DNA from: Comamonadaceae bacterium
GTDB lineage: Bacteria; Pseudomonadota; Gammaproteobacteria; Burkholderiales; Burkholderiaceae_C
Assembly: GCA_947445115.1 (NCBI GenBank)
Contig: CANFCG010000008.1
Coordinates: 21,289-85,288 of the forward strand
Direction of reading: 5' to 3'
DNA: 64,000 bases
Below the pieces are notes generated by a model, which did no database searches, was not told where the DNA came from, and was given only the letters and a program-made list of their open reading frames with translations. A program made the position numbers and the translations under genes. This document shows, piece by piece, positions 36,701 through 47,367 of the stretch. Position 1 is the first letter of the stretch. Each line of letters begins with the position of its first letter.

Positions 36701-36735
36701 GCAGTCGATACTACCGCACCAGCCACGTATCAATA

Positions 36736-37089
36736 TTATTTGACAATGTGCCAAACGCCTGCTTTGCCGTCGCCGTTACGATCGCCAGCCTTAGTATCGC
36801 CCACAAAGTAATACAGTGGCTTGCCTTTAACTGTCCATTGGCGCGTGCCATTGGCATCAATCACGCCGAAATCACCTTTTGCAGCTGCGCCTGCTGGTGC
36901 CGCATAAGTTGGCCAGTTGACCAAGCATGGGCCAGCGCAATTGCTTTTGTTAGCTTCGTCTTTGTCAAAAGTGTAGACCGCGCGGCCAGCGGCATCGGCC
37001 AGTGCACCATCTTTCATGACGGGCTGCGCTTGCACGCTAACGGCAAGCAAGGCTAGGACGGCGGAGGCTAAAAGAGTCTTTGTATTCAT
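36736..37089 (-). CDS. exported COG4315-type small protein (Yx(FWY)xxD repeats)
   Basis: The 117-aa protein has a Sec signal peptide (about 21 residues, ending VQAQ) and two copies of the family motif: RAVYTFDKDE near residue 38 and PLYYFVGDTK near residue 91. Two cysteines (NCAGPCLVNW) lie between them. Members are periplasmic or lipoproteins, often encoded beside ECF sigma / RskA pairs. It has no lipobox. The function is not known. Confidence 0.82.
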   Translation of the reverse strand: MNTKTLLASAVLALLAVSVQAQPVMKDGALADAAGRAVYTFDKDEANKSNCAGPCLVNWPTYAAPAGAAAKGDFGVIDANGTRQWTVKGKPLYYFVGDTKAGDRNGDGKAGVWHIVK

Positions 37090-37190
37090 GATGCAAGTTC
37101 CTTAAAAGTTGATAGAGCGCAAAATCGCGTTCTGGCTATAGAACGAGGCAACTTTTGGTTTGGATGCAGCAGATGAAAAATATTTAGTAT

Positions 37191-38102
37191 TCAACTAAAA
37201 AGTGCTTCGGAAAATTCTCTGGCATCGAACGGCTGTAAGTCTTCCAGAGCTTCACCTACGCCAATAAAGTAGACTTTTGGTACATTCGGCAATAGTGCGA
37301 TTGCTGCTAGCACGCCGCCTTTGGCTGTGCCGTCTAGCTTGGTAATGATGACGCCGGTCACGCCGATGGCGGCATCAAATGCTTGAAGCTGCACGAGCGC
37401 GTTTTGCCCCGTATTGCCATCCAACACCAAGATGACTTCGTGTGGAGCAGAAAAGTCGGCTTTTTGAATGACCCGTTTGATCTTTGTCAGCTCCGCCATG
37501 AGGTGTGCTTGCGTGGGCAGGCGTCCTGCCGTGTCTGCAATCACAAGGCTTGCACCTCGTGCCTTGCCAGCCATCACCGCGTCGTAGCACACGCTGGACG
37601 GGTCAGCACCTTCTTGGCTAATGATTTCGACTTTGCTGCTTCCCAGTTTGTTTCTGTCAGCCCACACAGCAAGCTGTTCGCGTGCGGCGGCGCGGAAGGT
37701 GTCAGCGGCTGCGAGCAACACCGATGCACCTTGGTTTGCAAAATGCCAAGTGAGTTTGCCGATGCTGGTGGTTTTGCCAGCGCCGTTGACGCCTGCCACC
37801 ATCATCACAGTAGGCTGCAAGGCCAATACCAGCTTGCCTTGCAGCGGAGTCAATAAATCCGTCATAGCATCAATGAGTAGAGCTTTGACCTGGTTGGAAT
37901 CACTGGCTTTGGTCGCTTTGACGCGGGCTTTGAGGTCGTTTAAAAGATGCGTCGTTGCCGCCACGCCTGCATCGCTCATCAAGAGTGCGGCCTCTAACTC
38001 TTCATACAAGTCGTCATTAATTTTTTTGCCCGTAAAGACTTCGCTAATGGCACGATTGGTTTTTTTAAGGCCGTTTTTGAGTTTGGAGAAAAAAGAAATC
38101 AT
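37191..38102 (-). CDS. ftsY: signal recognition particle receptor FtsY
   Basis: This 303-aa SRP-family GTPase comprises a short N domain (about 1-90) and the G domain with GVNGAGKTTSIGKL, DTFRAAAREQL, DTAGRLPTQ, TKLDGTAKGG and a final GVGEALEDLQPFD. The long acidic A domain of E. coli FtsY is absent, as in many betaproteobacteria. It docks SRP-ribosome complexes at the membrane. Start MISFFSKLKNG at 38102 lies 10 bases after the pth stop. Confidence 0.95.
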   Translation of the reverse strand: MISFFSKLKNGLKKTNRAISEVFTGKKINDDLYEELEAALLMSDAGVAATTHLLNDLKARVKATKASDSNQVKALLIDAMTDLLTPLQGKLVLALQPTVMMVAGVNGAGKTTSIGKLTWHFANQGASVLLAAADTFRAAAREQLAVWADRNKLGSSKVEIISQEGADPSSVCYDAVMAGKARGASLVIADTAGRLPTQAHLMAELTKIKRVIQKADFSAPHEVILVLDGNTGQNALVQLQAFDAAIGVTGVIITKLDGTAKGGVLAAIALLPNVPKVYFIGVGEALEDLQPFDAREFSEALFS

Positions 38103-38112
38103 GAGCCGAATC

Positions 38113-38736
38113 TTATGCGCGCTGCGCAGTGTCTGCACTTATTGCTTTGGGTGGTTTGGGCTCTTTGGGCTTGGTGTGGACGAGCTTAGTCGCTGCCTCC
38201 ATGTCACCCGAGAGCAATAGTGGCGAGGCCTCCAAGCTTTTTGCTATTGCAATGTGAATCGCTTCGCGGTGCTCTTGCATGGGCTTTTGCAGCACCCAAT
38301 TAATGACTTCTTCGCGCACGCCAGGGTGTCCCACGCCAATGCGCAATCGCCAGTAATCCGATGATCCGAGTTTGGCGTGAATGTCGCGCAGGCCGTTGTG
38401 TCCAGCATGCCCACCGCCAAATTTCATTTTGATTTGTCCTGGGGGAATGTCGAGCTCGTCGTGAATGACCAAGATCTCTTCAGGCTTGATTTTGTAGAAG
38501 TTAGCCAAAGCACCAACTGACTGCCCCGACAAGTTCATAAAAGTTTGCGGCTCCAAAAGCCAAAAGGCTTGTCCGCTCGAGTTGCCTCGGGCGACCAAGC
38601 CTTTGTAAGCTCTGTCCGAGTTAAGTGTTAGCTTTTGTTTGGCTGCCAAGGCTTCAAGCCACCAGAAACCCGCGTTATGACGGGTTCCTTCGTACTCAAC
38701 GCCTGGGTTGCCAAGGCCAACAAATAACTTAATCAC
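38113..38736 (-). CDS. pth: peptidyl-tRNA hydrolase
   Basis: The 207-aa Pth shows [20 protein letters not shown] with the catalytic His near residue 21, the FMNLSG segment, and [28 protein letters not shown] with the catalytic Asp. It releases peptides from dropped-off peptidyl-tRNA. The C-terminal 20 residues are Pro/Lys rich and beyond the usual end. It is in the conserved prs-rplY-pth order. Confidence 0.96.
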   Translation of the reverse strand: MIKLFVGLGNPGVEYEGTRHNAGFWWLEALAAKQKLTLNSDRAYKGLVARGNSSGQAFWLLEPQTFMNLSGQSVGALANFYKIKPEEILVIHDELDIPPGQIKMKFGGGHAGHNGLRDIHAKLGSSDYWRLRIGVGHPGVREEVINWVLQKPMQEHREAIHIAIAKSLEASPLLLSGDMEAATKLVHTKPKEPKPPKAISADTAQRA

Positions 38737-38745
38737 AGGACGTGA

Positions 38746-39384
38746 TTATTTTTTAGCAGGAGCTTTCTTAGCGGGAGCACCTTTGCCAGCAGCAGGCGCA
38801 GCGTCAGCGGCTGGCGCTTCTTCAACAGCTTGCACCACTACGGACACGATGACTGGATCGTTGGTTCCGCGCTTGATGACTTTCACGCCTTTTGGCATTG
38901 TGAGGTCAGATGCGTGGAGCGAAACGCCTTTGGTCAAAGCGCTCAAATCAACGGCGATGAACTCTGGCAGATCAGCTGGCGAGCAAGTGATCTGCAGCTC
39001 GTTAATCACGTGTGTGATTAAGCAGTTGTCAGTTTTGAACGCAGGTGATGTTTCTTGACCCGAGAAGTGCAACGGCACTTTCATGGTGAGCTTAGTGCCA
39101 ACTTCAACGCGCTGGAAGTCGATGTGTAACACGAGCTGGCGGAAGGGGTGCATTTGCACGTTACGCAGCAATACTTTGCTAGTCGTGCCATTGATTTCCA
39201 TGTCCAAAATCGAAGCGTGAAATGCTTCTTTCTTCAGTGCGTGCCACAAATCATTGTGGTCCAGCTCGATTTGGGCTGGGGCGGTCTCGCCACCATAAAC
39301 AATAGCTGGCGTACGGCCAGTAATGCGGAGACGGCGGCTCGCACCCGTGCCCTGCTTGGAGCGCTCAAAAGCGGTAAATTTCAT
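38746..39384 (-). CDS. rplY: 50S ribosomal protein L25/general stress protein Ctc
   Basis: The 212-aa long form of L25 (the TL5/Ctc type) has an N-terminal 5S rRNA-binding domain ([20 protein letters not shown]) and a C-terminal beta domain (from about 100). An Ala/Pro/Lys-rich tail ([18 protein letters not shown]) closes the protein. It is found between prs and pth, the usual proteobacterial neighbourhood. Confidence 0.95.
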   Translation of the reverse strand: MKFTAFERSKQGTGASRRLRITGRTPAIVYGGETAPAQIELDHNDLWHALKKEAFHASILDMEINGTTSKVLLRNVQMHPFRQLVLHIDFQRVEVGTKLTMKVPLHFSGQETSPAFKTDNCLITHVINELQITCSPADLPEFIAVDLSALTKGVSLHASDLTMPKGVKVIKRGTNDPVIVSVVVQAVEEAPAADAAPAAGKGAPAKKAPAKK

Positions 39385-39495
39385 AATGTTCTTCTTCTAA
39401 AAGTTAAGGTTAACGAATTAACGTAAATATTCAAAATCCACCGCGACCAGTGTGATTTTGCTTGTCTAGCTCCAGGTCCAAAACAGCACCAGCAC

Positions 39496-40473
39496 TTAAA
39501 AAAGCGTGGGCGCGTCTTGCTCCGAGAACAAACTCATGACCGACTCGCCTTTGGCCATCCTCTGGATGGTTTCAGCCATCAGCGGGGCAACCGAGACTTG
39601 CCTAATTTTTTTGCAGGCTTTAGCAGCCTCAGATAGCGGGATTGTATTGGTGACAACGACTTCATCTAATGCAGATCCATCAATACGCTCAATAGCAGGG
39701 CCTGAAAAAATTGCATGCGTGCAATAGGCGTAAACCTGCTTCGCGCCGCGCTCTTTCAGCACTTCAGCCGCTTTAACAAGCGTACCCGCTGTGTCAATCA
39801 TGTCGTCCATAATGACGCAATTACGACCTTCAATTTCGCCAATCACGTGCATCACCTCACTCACGTTCGCCTTTGGACGGCGCTTGTCAATGATGGCCAA
39901 ATCGCAATTGAGTTGTTTAGCTAGCGCACGGGCGCGAACCACACCGCCGACATCGGGCGATACCACGATCAAGTCTTGATAGTTTTTGGCACGAAGGTCG
40001 GCCAGCAGCACGGGTGACGCGTAAATATTGTCGACGGAAATATCAAAAAAACCTTGAATTTGGTCAGCGTGCAAATCCATGGTCAACACATGATCAACAC
40101 CGACAGTCTCTAACAAGTTGGCAATTACTTTGGCCGAAATGGGCACGCGGCTTGAGCGTGGACGGCGATCTTGCCGTGCATAGCCAAAGTAAGGGATGAT
40201 CGCTGTGATTCGCTCGGCAGAAGAGCGCTTGAGTGCGTCCACCATGATGAGCAATTCCATCACGTTTTCGTTGGTCGGAGCGCAGGTCGATTGCACGACA
40301 AACACATCACGTGCACGAACGTTTTGTTTAATTTCAACAGTAACTTCGCCGTCCGAGAAACGCCCGACATCGGCAGCGCCTAGCTTGGTGCCAAGGCATT
40401 TGGCTACTTCTGCAGCGAGTTCGGGGTTGGCATTACCCGTAAAAACCAAAAAATCTGGATGGTGGCTTGACAT
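39496..40473 (-). CDS. prs: ribose-phosphate pyrophosphokinase
   Basis: The 325-aa PRPP synthase has [10 protein letters not shown] near the N-terminus, [12 protein letters not shown] (metal and catalytic histidine loop), [13 protein letters not shown] and the PRPP-binding [13 protein letters not shown]. It makes PRPP from ribose 5-phosphate and ATP for purines, pyrimidines, histidine (hisC-A lie nearby) and tryptophan. tRNA-Gln lies about 50 bases upstream. Confidence 0.96.
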   Translation of the reverse strand: MSSHHPDFLVFTGNANPELAAEVAKCLGTKLGAADVGRFSDGEVTVEIKQNVRARDVFVVQSTCAPTNENVMELLIMVDALKRSSAERITAIIPYFGYARQDRRPRSSRVPISAKVIANLLETVGVDHVLTMDLHADQIQGFFDISVDNIYASPVLLADLRAKNYQDLIVVSPDVGGVVRARALAKQLNCDLAIIDKRRPKANVSEVMHVIGEIEGRNCVIMDDMIDTAGTLVKAAEVLKERGAKQVYAYCTHAIFSGPAIERIDGSALDEVVVTNTIPLSEAAKACKKIRQVSVAPLMAETIQRMAKGESVMSLFSEQDAPTLF

Positions 40474-40526
40474 AGCAGATCGGGTAAGTAGTTGACGAAA
40501 TCGGTAGCTAAATGGCAGCTAAAACG

Positions 40527-40603
40527 TGGCAGGGGTGGAAGGACTCGAACCTTCGGATGCTGGAATCAAAATCCAGTGCCTTAACCAACTTGGCGACACC
40601 CCT
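40527..40603 (-). tRNA. tRNA-Gln (anticodon UUG)
   Basis: This 77-nt gene on the minus strand has an encoded CCA. The acceptor AGGGGTG pairs with CACCCCT, the discriminator is G, and the anticodon stem CTGGA/TCCAG encloses loop TTTTGAT with anticodon TTG. The T-arm is AAGGTTCGAGTCCTT-like. Its 5' end overlaps the stop codon of ispE by two bases, so it is probably processed from the ispE transcript or one that continues into prs. Confidence 0.95.
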
Positions 40604-41501
40604 ACGGTGCAATTCTGCTGCAAATCCTACAAATCCAACCAGCTGGTAAGCTGGGCGCAGTCGTTAGATCATAAAAATCTGGAATCGGCGCAAAAACCGC
40701 ACTTCCTGACCCCGTCATTCTGCCAATAAGTCCTTGGGTTTTAAACCACGATAGCGCGGTCGGTATATCAGGACATATCTGCAGTGCAACTGGCTGCAAA
40801 TCATTGCAGCCAAATGGCTCTAAATACTGCTGCGAGGCGTTTGATTCAGTCCATGCAGCAAAGCCTTCGATTGTAGCAGTTTTTGTGTTTCTAGCCAAAT
40901 TCGGAGAGTTAAAAACATCAGGTGTAGACACACCACTAGGCGGTTTGATGACCAAAAACTTGGATGCAATGGGCATTTTTGAGAGATTAATCGGGGTGAT
41001 TTCCTCCCCAATGCCCTCGACCCAAGCATCCTGCTCATACAAAAAGAAAGGTACATCTGCGCCCAAAGTCACGCCAATGGCGGCCAATTGATCGAGCGAG
41101 AGACCCGTTTGCCAGAGTTCGTTCAAAGCCAGTAGTGTGGTGGCTGCATCAGAGGAGCCGCCGCCCATGCCCGCTTCGGATGGAATGCGTTTTTCTAGCG
41201 CGATGTGCGCCCCCAGATGACCTCGAAAAGCCACGCCCGTATGAGACTTCAAGGCCATCGCTGCACGAACGGATAGATCAATGTCAGGCAATGGTTTGCC
41301 CATTTTATTTAAATCGTTCGTGCGGGTGATACATCCATCGTCAGTCAATTCAAAGCGCAGCGTATCAAACCAGTCGATGCGCATAAAAACCGATTGCAGT
41401 AAGTGGTAGCCATCCTCTCGTCGCCCCGTGATGTGCAAAAACAGGTTTAGCTTGGCGGGGGCTTGGCGCGTAATGGTTTTTTGCGAGATGTGTGTTGGCA
41501 T
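40602..41501 (-). CDS. ispE: 4-diphosphocytidyl-2-C-methyl-D-erythritol kinase
   Basis: The 299-aa GHMP kinase of the MEP isoprenoid pathway has [19 protein letters not shown] at the N-terminus, the ATP loop [18 protein letters not shown] near residue 100 and the late [11 protein letters not shown] motif. The TAG stop (40602-40604) reaches two bases into the tRNA-Gln gene. lolB, which often precedes ispE in this order, is not here; gpmA lies divergently instead. Confidence 0.95.
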   Translation of the reverse strand: MPTHISQKTITRQAPAKLNLFLHITGRREDGYHLLQSVFMRIDWFDTLRFELTDDGCITRTNDLNKMGKPLPDIDLSVRAAMALKSHTGVAFRGHLGAHIALEKRIPSEAGMGGGSSDAATTLLALNELWQTGLSLDQLAAIGVTLGADVPFFLYEQDAWVEGIGEEITPINLSKMPIASKFLVIKPPSGVSTPDVFNSPNLARNTKTATIEGFAAWTESNASQQYLEPFGCNDLQPVALQICPDIPTALSWFKTQGLIGRMTGSGSAVFAPIPDFYDLTTAPSLPAGWICRICSRIAP

Positions 41502-41552
41502 TTAAAATTGGCGGGCAGACTCCCCGCATTCACTTTTATTTTGATCTCGATT

Positions 41553-42248
41553 ATGTACAAACTCGTTCTCATTCGTCACGGCGAATCCACTTGGAATCTT
41601 GAAAACCGCTTTACGGGCTGGACAGATGTCGATCTGACTCCTGTTGGCCTAGAGCAAGCCAAAGCTGCTGGCCGTGCTTTGAAAGCGGAAGGCTTTGACT
41701 TTGACGTCACCTACACCAGCGTCTTAAAACGTGCGATTCGCACACTATGGCATACCTTGGATGAAATGGATAGAACGTGGCTTCCAATGGTACACAGCTG
41801 GCGACTGAACGAGCGCCACTACGGCGGCTTGCAAGGTCTCAATAAAGCGGAAACGGCAAAAAAATATGGCGATGAGCAAGTGCTGGTGTGGCGCAGAAGT
41901 TATGACACGCCACCGCCCGTGCTGGATGTAAACGACCCACGAAGCGAGCGCGGCGACGTGCGCTACGCCAAGCTAAAACCCGAGCAGATTCCGCTCACCG
42001 AGTGCCTAAAAGACACCGTCCAGCGCGTGATGCCGCTATGGGAAGAATCCATCGCGCCCGCGATCAAGGCAGGCAAGCGCGTGGTGATTGCGGCGCATGG
42101 CAACTCTATCCGCGCACTAGTCAAATATCTGGACAACGTGTCGGATAACGACATCGTGGGCGTGAATATCCCGAACGGCAATCCGCTGGTTTATGAGTTG
42201 GATGAAAACTTGAAACCGCTAGGGAAGCGGTATTTGTTGTCCCTATGA
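41553..42248 (+). CDS. gpmA: 2,3-bisphosphoglycerate-dependent phosphoglycerate mutase
   Basis: The 231-aa dPGM has [10 protein letters not shown] with phospho-His9, the [12 protein letters not shown] segment, [16 protein letters not shown] and the second histidine in [11 protein letters not shown]. It interconverts 3- and 2-phosphoglycerate in glycolysis. ATG 41553 is the family start; the open frame before it is unrelated. A short inverted repeat covers its stop codon (42241-42255). Confidence 0.95.
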   Translation: MYKLVLIRHGESTWNLENRFTGWTDVDLTPVGLEQAKAAGRALKAEGFDFDVTYTSVLKRAIRTLWHTLDEMDRTWLPMVHSWRLNERHYGGLQGLNKAETAKKYGDEQVLVWRRSYDTPPPVLDVNDPRSERGDVRYAKLKPEQIPLTECLKDTVQRVMPLWEESIAPAIKAGKRVVIAAHGNSIRALVKYLDNVSDNDIVGVNIPNGNPLVYELDENLKPLGKRYLLSL

Positions 42249-42255
42249 AATAGGG
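42241..42255. terminator. possible weak terminator between gpmA and hisA
   Basis: A 6-bp stem (CCCTAT / ATAGGG, loop GAA) overlaps the gpmA stop codon and is followed by CTCTTCGGTTTTG. It lies in the 23-bp gap between two convergent genes. The stem is short and its activity is uncertain. Confidence 0.35.
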
Positions 42256-42271
42256 GCTCTTCGGTTTTGAG

Positions 42272-43024
42272 TTACGCAACGAGCGAATCAGCCCTTCGCT
42301 GTGCCGCTGCAAAATCAAGGTCGCCCGAGTAAATCGCGCGGCCGCAAATCACGCCTTCAATGGCCGCGTCGTTATCGTCTTTGTGCGCTTTGCAAAGCGC
42401 ATCAATGTCGGCCATGCCCGCTAAGCCGCCTGATGCAATCACAGGGATGGTGAGCGCCTGCGCCAACTTGACCGTCGCATCAATGTTGATGCCGCTCAGC
42501 ATGCCATCGCGCCCAATGTCGGTGTAGATGATGGACTCCACGCCGTAGTCTTCAAATTTCTTGCCAAGGTCAATCACTTCGTGTCCCGAGAGCTTGCTCC
42601 AGCCGTCGGTGGCGACTTTGCCGTCTTTGGCATCTAAGCCAACAATGATGTGTCCCGCAAAAGCAAGGCAAGCTTCTTTGAGGAAGCCAGGATTTTTGAC
42701 CGCTGCCGTGCCAATGATGACGTAACGCATCCCCGCGTCGATGTATTTTTCAATCGTGTCCATGTCGCGGATACCGCCGCCTAGCTGCACGGGGATGTCG
42801 TTGCCTACCGCAGCGAGAATAGATTTAATGGCAGAAAAATTTTGTGGTTTACCTGCAAACGCGCCATTCAAGTCGACCAAGTGCAAACGTCGCGCGCCCT
42901 TATCCAGCCACGATTTCGCCATCACAGACGGGTTCTCACCAAAGGTGGTTGATTGGTTCATGTCGCCTTGTTTGAGGCGAACGCAGTGACCGTCTTTCAG
43001 GTCGATAGCGGGGATCAAAATCAT
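42272..43024 (-). CDS. hisA: phosphoribosylformimino-5-aminoimidazole carboxamide ribotide isomerase
   Basis: The 250-aa (beta/alpha)8 isomerase of histidine synthesis has catalytic Asp in IPAIDLKDG, the phosphate-binding half-barrels QLGGGIRD and CGRAIYSGD, and [11 protein letters not shown] with the second Asp. ATG 43024 with GAGGTG upstream fits better than the in-frame GTG at 43036. It ends the hisC-B-H-A string; hisF and hisI do not follow. Confidence 0.95.
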   Translation of the reverse strand: MILIPAIDLKDGHCVRLKQGDMNQSTTFGENPSVMAKSWLDKGARRLHLVDLNGAFAGKPQNFSAIKSILAAVGNDIPVQLGGGIRDMDTIEKYIDAGMRYVIIGTAAVKNPGFLKEACLAFAGHIIVGLDAKDGKVATDGWSKLSGHEVIDLGKKFEDYGVESIIYTDIGRDGMLSGINIDATVKLAQALTIPVIASGGLAGMADIDALCKAHKDDNDAAIEGVICGRAIYSGDLDFAAAQRRADSLVA

Positions 43025-43040
43025 AGTTTTAAGCACCTCA

Positions 43041-43712
43041 TCAGGGCTTCCAGTTTAAAAAATTACGGTAGAGCGCGAGGCCTTGTTCCGCGCTCTTTTC
43101 GGGGTGAAATTGTGTGGCGAAGAGGTTGTCTTTGGCAACTGCGGACGCAAACATGGCGCCGTATTGCGTTTTGCCCGCAATGTGCTGATGGTCTTTGGGC
43201 TTGGCATAAAAACTATGCACAAAATAAAAGTAACTGTCGTCGGGAACGCCCGCCCATACAGGATGTACAGCGCCGCCATGCGGAGTTTGCATCACGCGAT
43301 TCCAGCCCATTTGCGGCACTTTAAAACGCGAGCCATCAGCTTGCGTTTGGCTAGCTAGGTCAAACTTTAGCACCTCACCTGCAATCAAGCCAAGTGAAGG
43401 CGTGCCAGCGGGTGAGTCACCTTCTGCGCTGTGATCTAACAACATTTGCATGCCCACACACACGCCAAAGAGCGGCTTGCTTTTTGCGGCTTCCAGCAAA
43501 GACTCCATGAGGCCAGATGCTTTGAGCTCACCCATGCAGTCCCGCATGGCGCCTTGGCCTGGGAGCACGATACGCTCGGCAGTCCTTACATCATCAGGGT
43601 TTTGCGTGATGACAACTTCATAACCTGAACCCTCGGCAGCAGCCTTGACTGCCTGCGAGACTGAGCGCAAATTGCCCATGCCGTAATCCACCACGGCGAC
43701 TGTTTTACTCAT
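43041..43712 (-). CDS. hisH: imidazole glycerol phosphate synthase glutaminase subunit
   Basis: The 223-aa class I glutamine amidotransferase has [11 protein letters not shown], the nucleophile Cys in [12 protein letters not shown] near residue 85, and the His-Glu pair in TQFHPEKS near the C-terminus. It supplies ammonia to HisF, which is not in the window. Either ATG 43718 or ATG 43712 may be used; GCGGAA spacing favours the second. Confidence 0.95.
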   Translation of the reverse strand: MSKTVAVVDYGMGNLRSVSQAVKAAAEGSGYEVVITQNPDDVRTAERIVLPGQGAMRDCMGELKASGLMESLLEAAKSKPLFGVCVGMQMLLDHSAEGDSPAGTPSLGLIAGEVLKFDLASQTQADGSRFKVPQMGWNRVMQTPHGGAVHPVWAGVPDDSYFYFVHSFYAKPKDHQHIAGKTQYGAMFASAVAKDNLFATQFHPEKSAEQGLALYRNFLNWKP

Positions 43713-43727
43713 GGTCATTTCCGCTGA

Positions 43728-44324
43728 TTACAGCGAGCCCTTGGTTGAAGGAATCATGCCCGCGGAGCGCGCGTCAAACTCCAGCGCCATGCGCAGCGCA
43801 CGGGCAAAAGCTTTGAACACGGTCTCGCACTGGTGATGCGCGTTCTCACCTTTTAGGTTGTCAATGTGAAGCGTCACAAATGCGTGATTGCAAAAACCTT
43901 GAAAAAATTCGTGCGCAAGCTGGGTATCGAATGCGCCAATTACGCCTGATTTAAACGGCACGTTCATTACAAGGCCTGGACGACCTGAGAAGTCAATAAC
44001 CACGCGGCTTAGCGCCTCGTCCAGCGGCACATAGGCGTGACCATAGCGGCGAATGCCTGTTTTGTCGCCTACGGCTTTTGCGACGGCTTGCCCTAGCGTG
44101 ATGCCCACATCTTCCACGGTGTGGTGACCGTCAATGTGCAAATCGCCCTTGGCCACAATGTCGAGGTCAATCAAGCCGTGACGCGCGATTTGGTCCAGCA
44201 TGTGGTCAAAAAAGCCAATGCCCGTATTGAAGTTTGCCGCGCCCGTGCCGTCTAAATTGACGCTGACGGTGATTTGGGTCTCGGCGGTGTTGCGGGAAAT
44301 AGTGGCAGTGCGTGGTGTAGTCAT
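43728..44324 (-). CDS. hisB: imidazoleglycerol-phosphate dehydratase
   Basis: The 198-aa single-domain form lacks the phosphatase half of the E. coli bifunctional protein. Metal-binding motifs are [31 protein letters not shown] and [13 protein letters not shown]. The product feeds HisC, encoded immediately upstream. Confidence 0.96.
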   Translation of the reverse strand: MTTPRTATISRNTAETQITVSVNLDGTGAANFNTGIGFFDHMLDQIARHGLIDLDIVAKGDLHIDGHHTVEDVGITLGQAVAKAVGDKTGIRRYGHAYVPLDEALSRVVIDFSGRPGLVMNVPFKSGVIGAFDTQLAHEFFQGFCNHAFVTLHIDNLKGENAHHQCETVFKAFARALRMALEFDARSAGMIPSTKGSL

Positions 44325-44340
44325 AAATTTAATTGAAAAT

Positions 44341-45459
44341 TCAATCAGGAAGAGACCCTAATTCTTTTAGTAGCAAGGTATTTTCTTCGGGAGTGCCAAC
44401 GGTCAATCGCAAACAATTGGCGAGCAATGGATGCATTTTAGAGACGTTCTTGACCAAAATACCGGCTGTTTTGAGTTGCTCAAAAGTAGCCGTAGCATGG
44501 TCAAAACGTACCAAAATCATATTGGCATCGCTTGGATAGGGCGTCACGTTTGGCAATTCGGCCAGCGCCGCCAGCAAGCGTTCGCGTTCTGATTTGATGA
44601 TGGCGGCTTGCTCTGCAAACACGTCTTTGTGCCGCAAGGCAAAGAGTGCACATTCGGCATTCAAGCTGCTCACGTTATAGGGCGGACGCAGCTTGTCGAT
44701 TTGGTCGATGAGCGCTTTGGCGCCCAGCATGTAACCCAACCGCACACCCGCGAGTCCAAATTTGGACAATGTTCGCATGAGTAGCACGTTGCTATTGGAT
44801 TCAGGATCGTTGCGAATTTCATCCAACCAAGTCAAGGAAGAAAACGGCTGATACGCCTCGTCAATAACCACCATGCCACCGTAAGCACGGCACGCGGCAA
44901 TGATGCTGCGGATGGTATCTGCATCCCACAAGTTAGCGGTCGGATTGTTGGGGTAGGCAATGTAGGTGATGGCGGGCTTGTTCGCCTCAATGGCGGCCAG
45001 CATGGCGGGCGTGTTCAGTTCAAAGTCTGCCGTAAGTGGTACGCCTACAAAATCCAGTCCTTGCAATTGCGCACTCATCTCATACATCACAAAGCCCGGC
45101 AAAGGGGCGAGGAGGGTATTTTTGGGCTTGTCTTTAGCTGTTAAACACGCCATAGCAAGCAGCGATATCAATTCGTCTGAGCCATTTCCCAGCATGAGCT
45201 CGTAGCCAGCGGGCATATCGACGTAGCTTTTTAGTGCGCGCTTCAAATCATCCACTTTGGAACCGGGATAGCGGTTAATGGCAACAGCCCCCAAACGCTG
45301 ACCTAGTAAGGCTTGCAGCGCAGGTGACAGCGTGAATGGATTTTCCATCGCATCCAGCTTGACCATGCCGCGCGACTCTTGTACGGCATAAGCATGCATC
45401 CCTTGCACGTCTTGGCGGATGAAATCGAGCGGTGATGGGGAATCTGTTGTAGACGTCAT
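44341..45459 (-). CDS. hisC: histidinol-phosphate aminotransferase
   Basis: The 372-aa PLP enzyme of fold type I has [10 protein letters not shown] near 165, the VIDEAYQPF Asp-Tyr pair and the PLP lysine in [15 protein letters not shown] near 230. Start [12 protein letters not shown] at 45459 fits the family; the open frame upstream runs into the ABC transporter gene. hisG and hisD, which usually precede hisC in this order, are not in the window. Confidence 0.95.
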   Translation of the reverse strand: MTSTTDSPSPLDFIRQDVQGMHAYAVQESRGMVKLDAMENPFTLSPALQALLGQRLGAVAINRYPGSKVDDLKRALKSYVDMPAGYELMLGNGSDELISLLAMACLTAKDKPKNTLLAPLPGFVMYEMSAQLQGLDFVGVPLTADFELNTPAMLAAIEANKPAITYIAYPNNPTANLWDADTIRSIIAACRAYGGMVVIDEAYQPFSSLTWLDEIRNDPESNSNVLLMRTLSKFGLAGVRLGYMLGAKALIDQIDKLRPPYNVSSLNAECALFALRHKDVFAEQAAIIKSERERLLAALAELPNVTPYPSDANMILVRFDHATATFEQLKTAGILVKNVSKMHPLLANCLRLTVGTPEENTLLLKELGSLPD

Positions 45460-45469
45460 ATTGATGATT

Positions 45470-47293
45470 TTAAAGGGTGGTATTTTGAGTTTGCTGCATT
45501 TGCCACATTTCAGCGTACCTTCCACCAGCAGCCAAAAGTGCCGCATGGCTGCCCCGCTCAATGATGCGCCCCTTGTCCATCACCAAAATTTCATGCGCAT
45601 CAATCACGGTCGACAAGCGATGCGCAATCACGAGTGTGGTTTTGTTTTGCGTCAGATTTTTAATCTCAGCTTGAATCGCACGCTCATTGGTGGTGTCGAG
45701 TGCCGAAGTCGCCTCATCAAAAATCAAAATACTCGGGTTTTTAAGCAGTGTTCTAGCAATCGCCACGCGCTGCTTTTCGCCGCCTGACAGCTTGAGCCCA
45801 CGCTCGCCCACCATCGTGTCGTAGCCTTTGGGTGTGCTGGCGATGAAGTCATGAATATGCGCCGCCTTGGCCGCCGACTCAATCTGGGCTTGGCTTGCCG
45901 AGGTATCACCATACCCAATGTTGTACGCCACGGTGTCGTTAAACAGAACAGTGTCTTGCGGCACGATACCAATGGATTTGCGCAAGCTAGCTTGCGTCAC
46001 GTTTTGAATATCTTGCCCGTTGATGGTGATGGTGCCACCTTGCACATCGTAAAAGCGATAAAGCAGCCGCGCCAGCGTCGACTTCCCCGAGCCCGAGCTA
46101 CCTACCACCGCAACGGTTTTGCCCGCAGGGATTTCAAAACTGATGCCGTGCAGGATCGGGCGTGAGGGTTCATACGCAAATTCGACACTCGTGAAAGCCA
46201 CAGCTGGCGTGCCTTGCAGCTCGATTGGTTTTGCGGATGACTTGTCCGCAATCTCACGCTCACGCTCCAAAAGCACAAACATTTTGTCGAGATCGGTCAA
46301 GCTTTGCTTAATCTCGCGGTACATCACGCCCAAAAAGTTCAGCGGCAAATACAGCTGAATCATGAAGGCGTTGACCATGACCAAGTCACCCAGTGTCATG
46401 CGCCCTGCGACCACGCCCTCGGTCGCTCGCCACAGCATGGCAATAAGTGCGACCGCAATGATGACCTGCTGCCCAATATTGAGCAGCGAAAGTGTGGTTT
46501 GGCTTTTAATCGCCGCTTGCCTGTAACTCACCAAGCTCTTGTCGTAACGCTGGGCTTCATATTCTTCGTTGTTGAAATACTTGACCGTTTCGTAGTTCAA
46601 AAGAGAGTCAATTGCCTTGCTGTGCGCCGTCGAGTCTAGCTCGTTCATCTTTTTGCGAAACTGTGTGCGCCACTCCGTCACGGTGATGGTGTACGTGATG
46701 TAGAACACAAGCGCAATGAGCGTGATGATGGCGAACCACACATCAAATTTCACGGCAAGCAGCGTGAGCACCATGACCATTTCAATCAGGGTCGGAACGA
46801 TGCTGTAGAGCGAAAACGAAATCAGCGAATGCACGCCGCGTGTACCACGCTCAATATCTCGCGTCATGCCGCCCGTTTGGCGATCAAGGTGAAAACGCAA
46901 ACTGAGATTGTGCAAGTGACGAAACACTTCAAGCGAAATGCTGCGGGCCGTGCCTTCCGTGGCTTTGGAGAAGATCAGCTCGCGCAGCTCGGTAAACAGC
47001 GAGGTGCACAGCCGTAGCGCCCCGTAAGCCAAGAGCAACGCCACGGGCACGACCAGCAAGGCGCGCGCGGGCGTAATGGTCATGTCGTCCACTAAAGCTT
47101 TTAGCAAAATTGGCACGCCGACGTTGGCCATTTTTGCTGCGATCATGAACGCCAGAGCTAGCCCTACGCGCCATTTGTAGCGCCAAAGATAAGGGAAAAG
47201 CCGTTGGAGCGTCGCCCAGTCAGAGCGCGGTATTGGCGGAGCGGATGGAGAAACGGGCGGCAGGTCTGAGCTACTGTGATGGTGATTGCGCAT
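45470..47293 (-). CDS. ABC exporter, Atm1/ABCB7-type (fused TM and ATPase)
   Basis: The 607-aa half transporter has six helices in residues about 35-310 and an ATPase domain with Walker A GSSGSGKSTL, signature LSGGEKQRVAIARTLL, Walker B ILIFDEATSALD and IAHRLST. The helix text (VGVPILLKALVDDM) and length match the Atm1 branch, which exports glutathione-linked metal or persulfide species. The N-terminus is His-rich (MRNHHHSSS). It lies 10 bases before hisC on the same strand, and readthrough into the his genes is likely. Confidence 0.9.
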   Translation of the reverse strand: MRNHHHSSSDLPPVSPSAPPIPRSDWATLQRLFPYLWRYKWRVGLALAFMIAAKMANVGVPILLKALVDDMTITPARALLVVPVALLLAYGALRLCTSLFTELRELIFSKATEGTARSISLEVFRHLHNLSLRFHLDRQTGGMTRDIERGTRGVHSLISFSLYSIVPTLIEMVMVLTLLAVKFDVWFAIITLIALVFYITYTITVTEWRTQFRKKMNELDSTAHSKAIDSLLNYETVKYFNNEEYEAQRYDKSLVSYRQAAIKSQTTLSLLNIGQQVIIAVALIAMLWRATEGVVAGRMTLGDLVMVNAFMIQLYLPLNFLGVMYREIKQSLTDLDKMFVLLEREREIADKSSAKPIELQGTPAVAFTSVEFAYEPSRPILHGISFEIPAGKTVAVVGSSGSGKSTLARLLYRFYDVQGGTITINGQDIQNVTQASLRKSIGIVPQDTVLFNDTVAYNIGYGDTSASQAQIESAAKAAHIHDFIASTPKGYDTMVGERGLKLSGGEKQRVAIARTLLKNPSILIFDEATSALDTTNERAIQAEIKNLTQNKTTLVIAHRLSTVIDAHEILVMDKGRIIERGSHAALLAAGGRYAEMWQMQQTQNTTL

Positions 47294-47367
47294 AGAGTTT
47301 GTCTTTTAAACGTCAAATATGATGGCGTTATTCGCTTATTCAATGTTTTATCCAACTGATTGTCGCT

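Noticed and set aside
37621..38220. 199-aa plus-strand frame across ftsY and the end of pth
   Set aside because: Antisense to two conserved housekeeping genes; no motif.
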